Source of the DNA: JBFIHZ01 sp041601535 | GTDB taxonomy: Bacteria > Pseudomonadota > Gammaproteobacteria > Xanthomonadales > SZUA-36 | Direction of reading: 5' to 3' | Assembly (NCBI GenBank): GCA_041601535.1 | Contig: JBFIHZ010000028.1 | Location: 1-20,966, forward strand | Length of the DNA: 20,966 bases | Part shown: positions 8,303 to 15,456 of the stretch, in pieces | How positions within the stretch are numbered: position 1 is the stretch's first letter | How the letters are laid out: each line of letters opens with the position of its first letter | Position numbers and translations under genes: made by a program | The notes under the pieces: model-generated | Database searches by the model: none | What the model was told of the DNA's origin: nothing | The model's input: only the letters and a program-made list of their open reading frames with translations

Positions 8303-9469
8303 TCAGGCTGCTGCAACCGCAGCCACAACCTTGGTCGCTGCATCGTTCAAATCGCTGGCGGGGGTAATTTTCAGGCCGCTTTCACCCAGCAGTTCACGCC
8401 CTTTTTCCACGTTGGTGCCTTCCAGGCGCACCACCACCGGCACTTCCACGCCCACTTCCCGCACCGCCGCGATAATGCCCTCGGCAATTTCATCACAGCG
8501 TACGATGCCGCCAAAGATATTGACCAGGATGGCTTCCACCTTGTCACTGGACAGAATCAGCTTGAATGCCTCACGCACCCGGTCGGCATTCGAACCACCG
8601 CCGACATCAAGGAAATTGGCCGGCTCACCGCCGTTCAGCTTGATCACATCCATGGTAGCCATGGCCAGCCCCGCACCATTCACCATGCAGGCAATATTGC
8701 CGTCCAGCGTGACGTAATTCAGATCATGCCGGCTGGCTGCCACCTCGGTGGGGTCTTCCTGCGCCTCGTCACGCATGGCCACCAGTTCCGGGTGGCGGAA
8801 CAGTGCGTTATCGTCCGCATTGAGCTTGGCATCCAGCGCAACCAGGTTGCCCTTGCCATCGATGATCAACGGATTGACTTCGATCAGGCTGAGGTCCTTG
8901 TCACAGAACAGGCGGTACATGCCCATCATGATGCCGGTCAACTGCTTGACTTGCGCTGCGGACAGACCCATGCCAAAGCCCATCTGGCGTACCTGGTAGG
9001 CCTGCAGGCCGGCCGTATTGTCCACTTGCACGGTGACGATTTTTTCGGGTTCGGTGCTGGCCACCTGCTCGATGTCCACGCCACCGGCTGCGGAGCCCAT
9101 AAAGGTCACACAGCGGTTAACCCGGTCGGTGAGTGCCGAAAGATAGAGTTCGGACTCGATATCCGTGGCTTCGGCGATCAATACCGTGTCCACGGGCAAT
9201 GCCAGACCACCTGTTTGATAGGTGGTGATTTTCATGTTCAGCATGCGCTCTGCTTCAGCGCGAACTTCATCCAGCGATTTGACCAGCTTGACCCCACCCG
9301 CTTTACCACGGCCGCCCGCATGGACCTGAGCCTTGACCACCCACATACCACCGCCCAATGCACGAGCTGCGGTGACGGCCTCGTCGGGCGTAGAGGCAAC
9401 ACGCCCGGCCGGAACCGGAATGTTGTAGAGGGCGAAAAGCTCTTTCGCCTGGTATTCATGGAAGTTCAT
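8303..9469 (-). CDS. sucC: Succinyl-CoA synthetase beta subunit
   Basis: ATP-grasp subunit that binds the nucleotide and succinate and pairs with SucD. The start at 9469 gives MNFHEYQAKELFALYNIPVP, the canonical N-terminus, and 388 residues, the same length as E. coli SucC; AGGAG lies five bases upstream. A longer frame from 9517 adds 16 residues with no support. Visible motifs are VVKAQVHAGGRGKAGGVKL (ATP-grasp), SLIEVNPLI (metal binding), ARTDLNYV-like NYVTLDGNIACMVNGAGLAM, LDVGGGSN and VNIFGGIVRCD near the C-terminus. sucC-sucD here are not preceded by sdh or sucAB; instead pilS is divergent, so sucCD must have its own promoter in the 9470-9698 gap. Confidence 0.97.
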   Translation of the reverse strand: MNFHEYQAKELFALYNIPVPAGRVASTPDEAVTAARALGGGMWVVKAQVHAGGRGKAGGVKLVKSLDEVRAEAERMLNMKITTYQTGGLALPVDTVLIAEATDIESELYLSALTDRVNRCVTFMGSAAGGVDIEQVASTEPEKIVTVQVDNTAGLQAYQVRQMGFGMGLSAAQVKQLTGIMMGMYRLFCDKDLSLIEVNPLIIDGKGNLVALDAKLNADDNALFRHPELVAMRDEAQEDPTEVAASRHDLNYVTLDGNIACMVNGAGLAMATMDVIKLNGGEPANFLDVGGGSNADRVREAFKLILSSDKVEAILVNIFGGIVRCDEIAEGIIAAVREVGVEVPVVVRLEGTNVEKGRELLGESGLKITPASDLNDAATKVVAAVAAA

Positions 9470-9698
9470 GTGCTCTCCTGCAACCTGTGGGCCGGGTTCG
9501 GCCGTGACAAAGTCCACTATTTTCCCCCGAAACGGGTACGTAAATCAAAGACAATCAGCTCTTGCCGGGCCGGTGCTATACTCAGCCCGCTGAAGCCGGG
9601 CAACGATACAGCGGTGGACAACCGGCGGGTTTCCGCTGGCACCGGCCTGTCAGCCAATCCGGAAACACCCAGTGAGCAAGGCAGGGAGCTTTGTCAAA
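9470..9698. other. Divergent intergenic region, sucC / pilS
   Basis: This 229-base gap must hold promoters for sucCD (minus) and pilSR (plus). A small hairpin (GGCCG at 9490-9494 with CGGCC at 9499-9503) lies in the probable sucC leader. I see no convincing minus-strand -35/-10 pair. For the plus strand, an extended -10 is present at 9574-9582. Confidence 0.6.
9574..9582 (+). promoter_or_regulatory. Probable sigma-70 extended -10 promoter for pilSR
   Basis: TGCTATACT is an extended -10 element (TGn followed by TATACT, 5 of 6 consensus bases). No good -35 hexamer lies at 17 bases, which extended -10 promoters can tolerate. The predicted start at about 9589 gives a leader of about 110 bases before pilS. 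Confidence 0.5.
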
Positions 9699-11336
9699 AT
9701 GAAGTCTGCAGCAACCAGCAAAGCGAAAACGACGCTCAGGAACAGCCCCTACCCACTGCCGGAGTCACTCACCCGCAGGGTGCTCGGCTACCTCAGCGCC
9801 TACCGGCTGGTGATTGCCTTGTTGCTGGTGGCTGGCCACTACACGCTGCTGACCGATGGCCCGCTATCTTCCATCAGCCAGAGCCTGGCCATTGCTGGCT
9901 TGCTGTCCTACGTGGCTTTTTCTGCATTCGAGCTGTTTATGGCCAGCCGCACCGCGACCAGCGCCCACAGCCTGGTGCGCTATGCCCTGCTCGCCGATAC
10001 CATCTTCCTGGGCTTGTTGCTGTTTGTGCTGGGCGGCCCAAGCAGCGGGGTGGATATCCTGCTGGTCTTTACCAGCGCACTGGCCGGCATGTTGTTACCG
10101 GTGCGCTATGCATTGTTTCTTGGCGCTGTCGCTGCGCTGACCATGATCAGCCAGTCCCTGATTGCGTCAGACAGCCTGGGCACTTCGGCCAACGGCTTGC
10201 TGCGCGCCGGTGTGTACGGTGCCACCGCGATGATCGCCTGCCTGATCAGCAACCGCATTGCGTTCTGGGCGCGCGACTACCGCGTGATTGCTGAAAAACA
10301 GGAAACCCAGATCGCCGATCTGGAACAAATAAACGACGTCATTATTCGCAACATGAGCACCGGCGTGCTGGCGGTGGACAGCAGCCGCCGTATCAAGCTG
10401 ATGAACGAGTACGCCTGGTTCCTGCTTGGCAGCCCCAAGGTACGTGAACTGCTGCTGGCTGACATTTCGCCCCGGCTGGACCGCGTCCTGGAGCGGTGGC
10501 TCAGCAACCCCGGCATGGAACTCAAGCCGGTATTACTGGAAACCAGCCAGGCGCAGGTGGTTCCAGGCCTGGCCACCATGCCAGGCAAGGGCGAGCCCGG
10601 CGCGCTGATATTCCTCAACGACGAAAGCGTGGTTTCCCGCCGTGCGCTGGAGCTGTCCGCCAATTCACTGGCCAAACTCTCCGGCAGTATCGCGCATGAA
10701 ATCCGCAATCCGCTGGCGGCCCTGACCCATGCCGCGCAACTGCTGGACGAATCCCCGTCCATCACGCTGAATGACATGCGCCTGACCAACATCATTCTGG
10801 ACCAGGCCAAACGCATGAACGGTATCGTGGAGAACATACTGCAGTTGTCCCGCCAGGAACAGTCGCGCCCCGAACCGGTAGAACTCAACTCATTCCTGAA
10901 AGGTCTGGCCGATGAGTTCAAAACCACCCAGACCGCGATGAACCTGGACTTCAACCTGCTGATTGAGACCGGCAAGACCCTGGTGGTATTCGACAAGAGC
11001 CAGCTGCACCAGTGCCTGTGGAAACTGCTGGATAACACGGTGCATCATGCCAGCGTCAAGCGGCCACCGCGTGCCGAGCTGAAAATGCGCAAGGACGTGA
11101 GCGCGGGCTATTGCGTGATCACCATCCAGGACAACGGACCGGGCATCCCGAAATCACGCATCACTGACATTTTCGAGCCATTTTTCACCACCCGCAAGGA
11201 GGGTTCCGGCCTGGGACTTTATATTGCCCGGCAACTGTGTGAAGCAAACCAGGCTGAACTTACGGTAGACTCACAACCGGGCATTGGCACCGCGTTTCAC
11301 ATACGCATGGGGCTGGCGCCCGGCAAGATGCCGTAA
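9699..11336 (+). CDS. pilS: Type IV pilus sensor histidine kinase PilS
   Basis: Inner-membrane sensor kinase that phosphorylates PilR to control pilin transcription; in Pseudomonas aeruginosa PilS senses pilin in the membrane. I chose the ATG at 9699 (545 residues) because AGGGAG lies 10 bases upstream; a GTG at 9672 adds 9 residues and has no ribosome site. The N-terminal half holds about six hydrophobic helices (roughly residues 30-190). A PAS-like segment follows (VIIRNMSTGVLAVDSSRRI), then the H-box SGSIAHEIRNPLAAL with His333. The ATPase domain has an N-box (LWKLLDNTVHHA), G1 (DNGPGIP), F-box (FEPFFTTR) and G2 (GSGLGLYIARQLCEAN). It is followed by pilR on the same strand. Confidence 0.94.
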   Translation: MKSAATSKAKTTLRNSPYPLPESLTRRVLGYLSAYRLVIALLLVAGHYTLLTDGPLSSISQSLAIAGLLSYVAFSAFELFMASRTATSAHSLVRYALLADTIFLGLLLFVLGGPSSGVDILLVFTSALAGMLLPVRYALFLGAVAALTMISQSLIASDSLGTSANGLLRAGVYGATAMIACLISNRIAFWARDYRVIAEKQETQIADLEQINDVIIRNMSTGVLAVDSSRRIKLMNEYAWFLLGSPKVRELLLADISPRLDRVLERWLSNPGMELKPVLLETSQAQVVPGLATMPGKGEPGALIFLNDESVVSRRALELSANSLAKLSGSIAHEIRNPLAALTHAAQLLDESPSITLNDMRLTNIILDQAKRMNGIVENILQLSRQEQSRPEPVELNSFLKGLADEFKTTQTAMNLDFNLLIETGKTLVVFDKSQLHQCLWKLLDNTVHHASVKRPPRAELKMRKDVSAGYCVITIQDNGPGIPKSRITDIFEPFFTTRKEGSGLGLYIARQLCEANQAELTVDSQPGIGTAFHIRMGLAPGKMP

Positions 11337-11392
11337 ACCCCTGGCGCACGAAGGCCAGCCAATGGATTCAAATTGGGCACAAGCAGTGACGG

Positions 11393-11423
11393 GGAATACA
11401 GCATTCGAGGAATACAGTAAAAT
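11393..11423 (+). promoter_or_regulatory. Direct repeats and possible promoter before pilR
   Basis: The 9-base sequence GGAATACAG occurs at 11393-11401 and again at 11409-11417, sixteen bases apart. TAAAAT (11418-11423), a possible -10 with 5 of 6 consensus bases, follows at once. No good -35 is visible. The 159-base pilS-pilR gap is long for a coupled kinase/regulator pair, so a separate pilR promoter or operator is reasonable but unproven. Confidence 0.3.
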
Positions 11424-11495
11424 GCCGTGTGCGAATTAACCAATGACTAAACCCCAACCAACAGCCCTGGCCGGGCAATGGGCAAGTTCAAAGCA

Positions 11496-12890
11496 ATGAA
11501 TGCAAACCAGCAACGCGTATTGGTGATTGACGACGAGCCCGATATTCGTGAATTGCTCAACCTGACCCTCAGCCGCATGGGGCTGGCCGTCACCACGGTG
11601 GAAGACCTGGCTGAAGCCCGCCGCGAACTGCTGACCGGCGACTTCAGCTTCTGCCTGACCGATATGCGCCTGCCGGACGGCAACGGCCTCGACCTGGTCA
11701 GGGAGATTGCCGAAAAATACCCGCAACTGCCTACCGCGGTCATAACCGCGCACGGTAAAGTGGAAGACGCGGTGCATGCGCTGAAAATGGGCGCATTCGA
11801 TTTTGTCTCCAAACCCGTCGACCTGGCCGTGCTGCGCAAACTGGTCAACACCGCCTTGCGCTTGCGCCATGACGACAGCGACGATGCACCGGCCGAGGAG
11901 AAATCCGGCGAGACGGACCAGCCCGAGGCGCTGAACCGCCTGATTGGCAAGTCCAGCGCCATCAGGCAGTGCAAAGCCATGATCGCCAAGCTGGCCCGCA
12001 GCCAGGCGCCGGTGCTGGTCAGTGGTGAATCCGGATCAGGCAAGGAACTGGCCGCCCGGCTGATTCATGACCTGGGGCCGCGCGGCGACGGCCCTTTTGT
12101 ACCGGTCAACTGCGGCGCAATCCCGTCGGAGTTGATGGAAAGCGAATTCTTTGGCCACAAAAAAGGCAGCTTTACCGGTGCCAGCGGCGACAAGGACGGC
12201 CTGTTCAAGGCCGCTGACGGCGGCACCCTGATGCTGGATGAGGTTGCCGACCTGCCGCTGCACATGCAGGTCAAGCTGCTGCGCGTCATTCAGGAAAAAG
12301 CCGTGCTACCCATCGGTGCACGTGAAGAAGTGAAGGTTGACGTGCGCATCGTCAGCGCCTCGCACAAACCGCTCAAACCGCTGGTGGAAGCCGGCAAGTT
12401 CCGCAGTGACCTGTATTTCCGCCTGAACGTGATCGAGTTGCACATGCCCGGGCTGGGTGAGCGGCGCGAGGACATTCCACTGCTGGCCAATCATTTCCTG
12501 CAGGATATTGCCGAGCAGTGGGAAGGGGCAGACCCGCCGGAAATCTCGCCGGCGGCCATGGATGTGCTGAAACAACACACTTACACCGGCAACGTTCGTG
12601 AACTGATCAATATCCTGCAACGTGCCGTTACGTTGTGCGAGGGCAATTCCATTCAGCCCGAAGACCTGCTGATGGAACATATCGGCACGCCGGAATCCCC
12701 GGCCCTGGCAGGCGCCGCAATTGACAAAACCGATGACCAGTCACTCGATACCTATATGGAAGACATCGAGAAGCAGATGCTGGAAGACGCGTTGCAAAAA
12801 GCCCGTTACAACAAAACCAAGGCAGCGGAAATTCTTGGTATCAGTTTCCGCTCGTTCCGCTACAAGCTGAAGAAGTTCGGCATTGACTAA
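11496..12890 (+). CDS. pilR: Sigma-54-dependent response regulator PilR
   Basis: Activates pilin transcription with sigma-54 RNA polymerase after phosphorylation by PilS. From the ATG at 11496 (464 residues) the receiver domain has the acidic pair Asp12-Asp13, phosphoacceptor Asp56 (CLTDMRLPDG) and the conserved lysine in FVSKPVD. The AAA+ domain has Walker A GESGSGKE (177-184), the sigma-54 contact loop GSFTGA (224-229), Walker B TLMLDEVADL and the arginine-rich RSDLYFRLNVIEL. A Fis-type helix-turn-helix (NKTKAAEILGISFRSFRYKL) ends the protein. The start is uncertain: an in-frame ATG at 11478 adds six residues, and neither has a strong ribosome site. Target sites fit those before pilA at 14572-14610. 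Confidence 0.95.
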   Translation: MNANQQRVLVIDDEPDIRELLNLTLSRMGLAVTTVEDLAEARRELLTGDFSFCLTDMRLPDGNGLDLVREIAEKYPQLPTAVITAHGKVEDAVHALKMGAFDFVSKPVDLAVLRKLVNTALRLRHDDSDDAPAEEKSGETDQPEALNRLIGKSSAIRQCKAMIAKLARSQAPVLVSGESGSGKELAARLIHDLGPRGDGPFVPVNCGAIPSELMESEFFGHKKGSFTGASGDKDGLFKAADGGTLMLDEVADLPLHMQVKLLRVIQEKAVLPIGAREEVKVDVRIVSASHKPLKPLVEAGKFRSDLYFRLNVIELHMPGLGERREDIPLLANHFLQDIAEQWEGADPPEISPAAMDVLKQHTYTGNVRELINILQRAVTLCEGNSIQPEDLLMEHIGTPESPALAGAAIDKTDDQSLDTYMEDIEKQMLEDALQKARYNKTKAAEILGISFRSFRYKLKKFGID

Positions 12891-12923
12891 GCTGTGATCG
12901 GCTCACACCCACCCGCCTAAGCC

Positions 12924-14543
12924 GTGCAGCCAGCAAACACACCCCTGTCACCACCCGCCACCAGACTGAGCTCCGCGCAGTTACTGGCGCTTGCCATTCC
13001 ACTGCTGGCCGGCGCGTACCTGCTACTGACATCCACCGTCACCCTGCACGAAACCGTGTGGAAATATGACGTCAAACGGCTGCTTGAGTTGGGCCTGCTG
13101 CCGCTGGTGCTGTTACTGATTTCACTCCACGCGGAGCTGCGCAACGCGTTCGCGCAGCAGATCAGGCGAATACCGCGCTGGATGGGGGCCGCACTACTGG
13201 TCCTTTTTGCTCTCGGGGTGTTGTCTGCCGTGGTCAACAGCCCCAGTGCCATGTCACTGGCCTATTCCCTGGCGGAAGTATTCCTGCTGAGCTTGCTGAT
13301 CATCTCGGCGCTGTGCGTGGCGGCCTGCCGCGCAGTAGCTGGCAGGCATTTTGATCAACTGGCCATGCTGGCCGTTGCGCTGCTCGGCCTGGCGGTGGGG
13401 ATGCAGGAATTGCTCGGCGTGCTGGCCGCCTGGGGCAGCGGCCTGGAATTCCATCCACGCGTGGCGTTACTGCACTTCTCGTGGCCGCGTTTCTACAACC
13501 AGTTGCAGAGCTGGACCTTGCCAGCGCTGGCGGCACTGACCCTGGTATTTCCGGGCAAGCCATCTGTACGCTTGCTGGCTTTCGCCGCCATCGGACTGCA
13601 CTGGTACGTCATTCTCGCGACCGGCGGCAGGGGCACCGCACTGGCCGTGGTCATTTCCTTGGCCGCCGTTGTAATCTTGTTCGCACGCGTACGGCGTGTA
13701 TTGCTGACGTATCACCTTGGCGGGCTGCTGCTTGGCGGTATCCTGTATGGCCTGGTGCTATGGGGTAATCAGCAACTGGTTGCAGATCAGCCGTCAGCGC
13801 AACCCGCCAGCCGGGCCGAGATGACCGAGCCGGCGCAAATACCACTGGAAAACCCGCGCGCGGCCACGGCACCGGGAGCTGCTTCCAAATCCGGTTATTT
13901 TATGCAATCGATTACCGGTGACCGCATGCTGTCCAGCTCGGGCCGTACCGACTTGTGGAAGGACTCACTGAAAGATGCGAGGCGCCATCCCTTGCTGGGC
14001 ATCGGTCCGATGAACTATGCCTGCACGGGGCCTGTTTATCGGGCGGCGCACCCGCACAATTTTCCGCTGCAACTACTGGGTGAGTGGGGCGTACCGGCCT
14101 TTTTATTGACGGCGGTGCTGGGCGTGTTTCTGGCGCTAAAACTGATCGGCACCCTGCGCAGCGCTGCTGGTGACTGGACCGCAGTGTCCATCTTCCTGGC
14201 TGCGGGCGCAATTGCGGCAGCCCTGCATGCCGGCTTAAGCGGCGTAATGGTGATGCCAGCCAGCCAGGTGTGCGGTATTTTGTTGTCGGGTTGGTTGCTG
14301 GGCTCGATCCCGGTGGCTGCCAACGATGAGAGCCCCGCAGGCAAGAAGCCCTGGAAAGCTATCGCGGTGTTGCTGGGCGGGCTGGTGCTGGCGGCGGCAC
14401 TAGGCGTATTCGCTGGCAAGGAAGCCGCGGTAAGCAGTATCCGCCTGCAACAAACCCAGAAAATGGACCGGCTGATCCCGCGTTTCTGGCAAAACGGCAA
14501 GGTTTGCCGGTTGTATCATGAGGCCGTACCGGAAACGCCATGA
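12924..14543 (+). CDS. Wzy/WaaL/PglL-superfamily membrane ligase, probable pilin O-oligosaccharyltransferase
   Basis: A 539-residue polytopic membrane protein with about ten or more hydrophobic helices. The Wzy_C signature region is visible: a helix with TGGRGTALAVVISLA, then a periplasmic loop with SSGRTDLWKDSLKDARRHPL, LGIGPMNYA and AHPHNFPLQLLGEWG. The same fold is shared by O-antigen polymerases, O-antigen ligases and pilin glycosylases (PglL/PilO/TfpO). The position directly before two pilin genes that end in serine favours a TfpO/PglL role, but that is inference from context. The only start after the in-frame stop at 12918-12920 is GTG at 12924, 33 bases after pilR; no ribosome site is seen, so translation may be coupled or the start later. 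Confidence 0.8.
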   Translation: MQPANTPLSPPATRLSSAQLLALAIPLLAGAYLLLTSTVTLHETVWKYDVKRLLELGLLPLVLLLISLHAELRNAFAQQIRRIPRWMGAALLVLFALGVLSAVVNSPSAMSLAYSLAEVFLLSLLIISALCVAACRAVAGRHFDQLAMLAVALLGLAVGMQELLGVLAAWGSGLEFHPRVALLHFSWPRFYNQLQSWTLPALAALTLVFPGKPSVRLLAFAAIGLHWYVILATGGRGTALAVVISLAAVVILFARVRRVLLTYHLGGLLLGGILYGLVLWGNQQLVADQPSAQPASRAEMTEPAQIPLENPRAATAPGAASKSGYFMQSITGDRMLSSSGRTDLWKDSLKDARRHPLLGIGPMNYACTGPVYRAAHPHNFPLQLLGEWGVPAFLLTAVLGVFLALKLIGTLRSAAGDWTAVSIFLAAGAIAAALHAGLSGVMVMPASQVCGILLSGWLLGSIPVAANDESPAGKKPWKAIAVLLGGLVLAAALGVFAGKEAAVSSIRLQQTQKMDRLIPRFWQNGKVCRLYHEAVPETP

Positions 14544-14571
14544 CCAAAACCCTGCCAATTCGGAACATTAC

Positions 14572-14610
14572 TGACACTTTTTGTCACTTTATGACAGGTT
14601 TTAGATGTCA
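14572..14610 (+). promoter_or_regulatory. Probable PilR-binding array upstream of pilA
   Basis: Four half-sites alternate in orientation: TGACA 14572-14576, TGTCA 14582-14586, TGACA 14592-14596 and TGTCA 14606-14610. The first three are spaced exactly 10 bases, one helical turn. They lie about 88-126 bases before the predicted sigma-54 start, the usual range for an enhancer-binding protein. In P. aeruginosa PilR binds repeated TGTC-containing sites, which these resemble. Confidence 0.75.
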
Positions 14611-14647
14611 CTGCGCGTTGGCCGGGAAACACACCGACTATAAATAG

Positions 14648-14662
14648 CTGTATTTAATACAG
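14648..14662. repeat. AT-rich inverted repeat before the sigma-54 promoter
   Basis: CTGTATT at 14648-14654 and AATACAG at 14656-14662 form a perfect 7-bp inverted repeat around one T. It ends nine bases before the -24 element and lies within an AT-rich stretch. It could be an operator or a bend site between enhancer and promoter; I do not recognise a clean IHF consensus. Confidence 0.55.
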
Positions 14663-14670
14663 TTATTTTT

Positions 14671-14687
14671 TTGGCACTCAACTTGCA
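14671..14687 (+). promoter_or_regulatory. Sigma-54 (-24/-12) promoter of the first pilin gene
   Basis: TTGGCAC-N5-TTGCA, with GG at 14673-14674 and GC at 14685-14686 separated by exactly ten bases, is a near-perfect RpoN promoter. The start is expected near 14698, giving a leader of about 74 bases. Together with pilSR upstream this identifies the gene at 14772 as a PilR target. Confidence 0.9.
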
Positions 14688-14702
14688 TTACCAGTCGGCA
14701 TC

Positions 14703-14746
14703 CCGTTTAAAGGGACTAAAACGGTGATTTAATATTATGAATCGCC
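14703..14746 (+). promoter_or_regulatory. Possible stem-loops in the pilA leader
   Basis: CCGTTT (14703-14708) can pair with AAACGG (14719-14724), and GGTGATT (14723-14729) can pair with AATCGCC (14740-14746) with one G-U pair. They share two bases, so they partly exclude each other. Both lie between the predicted start and the AGGAGGG ribosome site. Such 5' stems often stabilise abundant mRNAs; function here is unproven. Confidence 0.35.
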
Positions 14747-14771
14747 ACTCATTACCAGGAGGGTAACTGTT

Positions 14772-15233
14772 GTGAAAAACATGAAACGCGTTTCTCAAGG
14801 TTTTACGCTGATTGAATTGATGATCGTAATCGCGATCATCGCCATCTTGCTGGCTCTGGCTCTGCCGGCCTACCAGGATTACACCATTCGTGCGAAAGTA
14901 GGTGAAGCACTGTCAGTAGGCGCAGGTGCCAAACTGGCCATTTCTGAAACCTGCCAGAGCAACCCGGATGCCGTTATTGCATTTGGCGCTGCCAGCACCA
15001 CTGGTTATGTCTTTACCGCAGGCTCTGACACTGACGATTACATCGCCAGCATGGCCGTAACGGGTACGGATTGCGACAATCCTTCATTCACCATTACGAC
15101 CCAGAATACCGGTGCTGATACTGCTCCTGTTCTGGAACTGACTGCGGATTCAACCGCTGATGGTCAATTCCAGTGGGATTGCCAGAACACTGCTGGTGAA
15201 GCTCGGCACGTTCCAACTTCTTGCCGGTCTTAA
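14772..15233 (+). CDS. pilA: Type IV major pilin (first of a tandem pair)
   Basis: Structural subunit of the type IV pilus, processed by PilD and assembled by PilB/PilC. The GTG start at 14772 is fixed by AGGAGGG (14757-14763), 8 bases upstream; the in-frame ATG at 14781 is too far. Cleavage follows Gly10 in RVSQG/FTLIELMIV, leaving N-methylated Phe and the conserved Glu5 of the mature protein. The N-terminal hydrophobic helix is followed by the alphabeta-roll region. Four cysteines (61, 101, 137, 151) suggest two disulfides, the last closing a C-terminal D-loop that ends TSCRS. The strong ribosome site, sigma-54 promoter and following terminator mark it as the main pilin. Confidence 0.95.
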   Translation: MKNMKRVSQGFTLIELMIVIAIIAILLALALPAYQDYTIRAKVGEALSVGAGAKLAISETCQSNPDAVIAFGAASTTGYVFTAGSDTDDYIASMAVTGTDCDNPSFTITTQNTGADTAPVLELTADSTADGQFQWDCQNTAGEARHVPTSCRS

Positions 15234-15244
15234 TTTAGCGCATT

Positions 15245-15279
15245 AAAAAAACCCCCGATCAAAGTCGGGGGTTTTTTTT
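15245..15279 (+). terminator. Intrinsic terminator after pilA
   Basis: A GC-rich stem CCCCCGA (15252-15258) / TCGGGGG (15265-15271) with a six-base loop, preceded by seven As and followed by eight Ts, begins about 12 bases after the pilA stop. It is a textbook rho-independent terminator and should isolate pilA transcription from the second pilin gene. Confidence 0.93.
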
Positions 15280-15456
15280 GTAGTATGGTTTAATGTCTTA
15301 ATTGCATTAACTGCCACTGAAAAAACTGTAAATAATCTAAATGCTATGACCAGGGAAGGCATGGAAAACTGGGTTGGAGAAACCCGTAACTCATTCCGCC
15401 AATGCTGAGCACCATACAACCACTCAGCAGGCCAGACAGAAAAGGATGGAGTCCCA
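15280..15456 (+). promoter_or_regulatory. Leader region of the second pilin gene
   Basis: This gap follows the terminator, so it should hold a promoter for the second pilin. No sigma-54 motif with GG-N10-GC is visible. A weak sigma-70 match is TTAACT (15307-15312) with AATAAT (15331-15336) at 18 bases. A small stem (GGGTT and AACCC near 15370-15385) lies in the leader. GGAG at 15448-15451 is the ribosome site. Confidence 0.35.

Noticed and set aside
9490..9503. Small hairpin in the sucC leader as a riboswitch
   Set aside because: It is a 5-bp stem with a four-base loop and has no conserved riboswitch features that I can recognise.
8726..10294. Long plus-strand open frame (522 codons) across sucC and the start of pilS
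   Set aside because: It overlaps sucC on the other strand and pilS in another frame, and its translation shows no domain. It is a shadow of real genes.
12165..12182. GSFTGA instead of GAFTGA in the PilR sigma-54 contact loop
   Set aside because: As far as I recall, PilR proteins, including that of Pseudomonas aeruginosa, carry serine at this position, so it is ordinary for the family.
15281..15310. Possible second sigma-54 promoter before the second pilin (TGG ... TTGCAT)
   Set aside because: GG at 15287-15288 and GC at 15304-15305 are 15 bases apart; sigma-54 needs ten.
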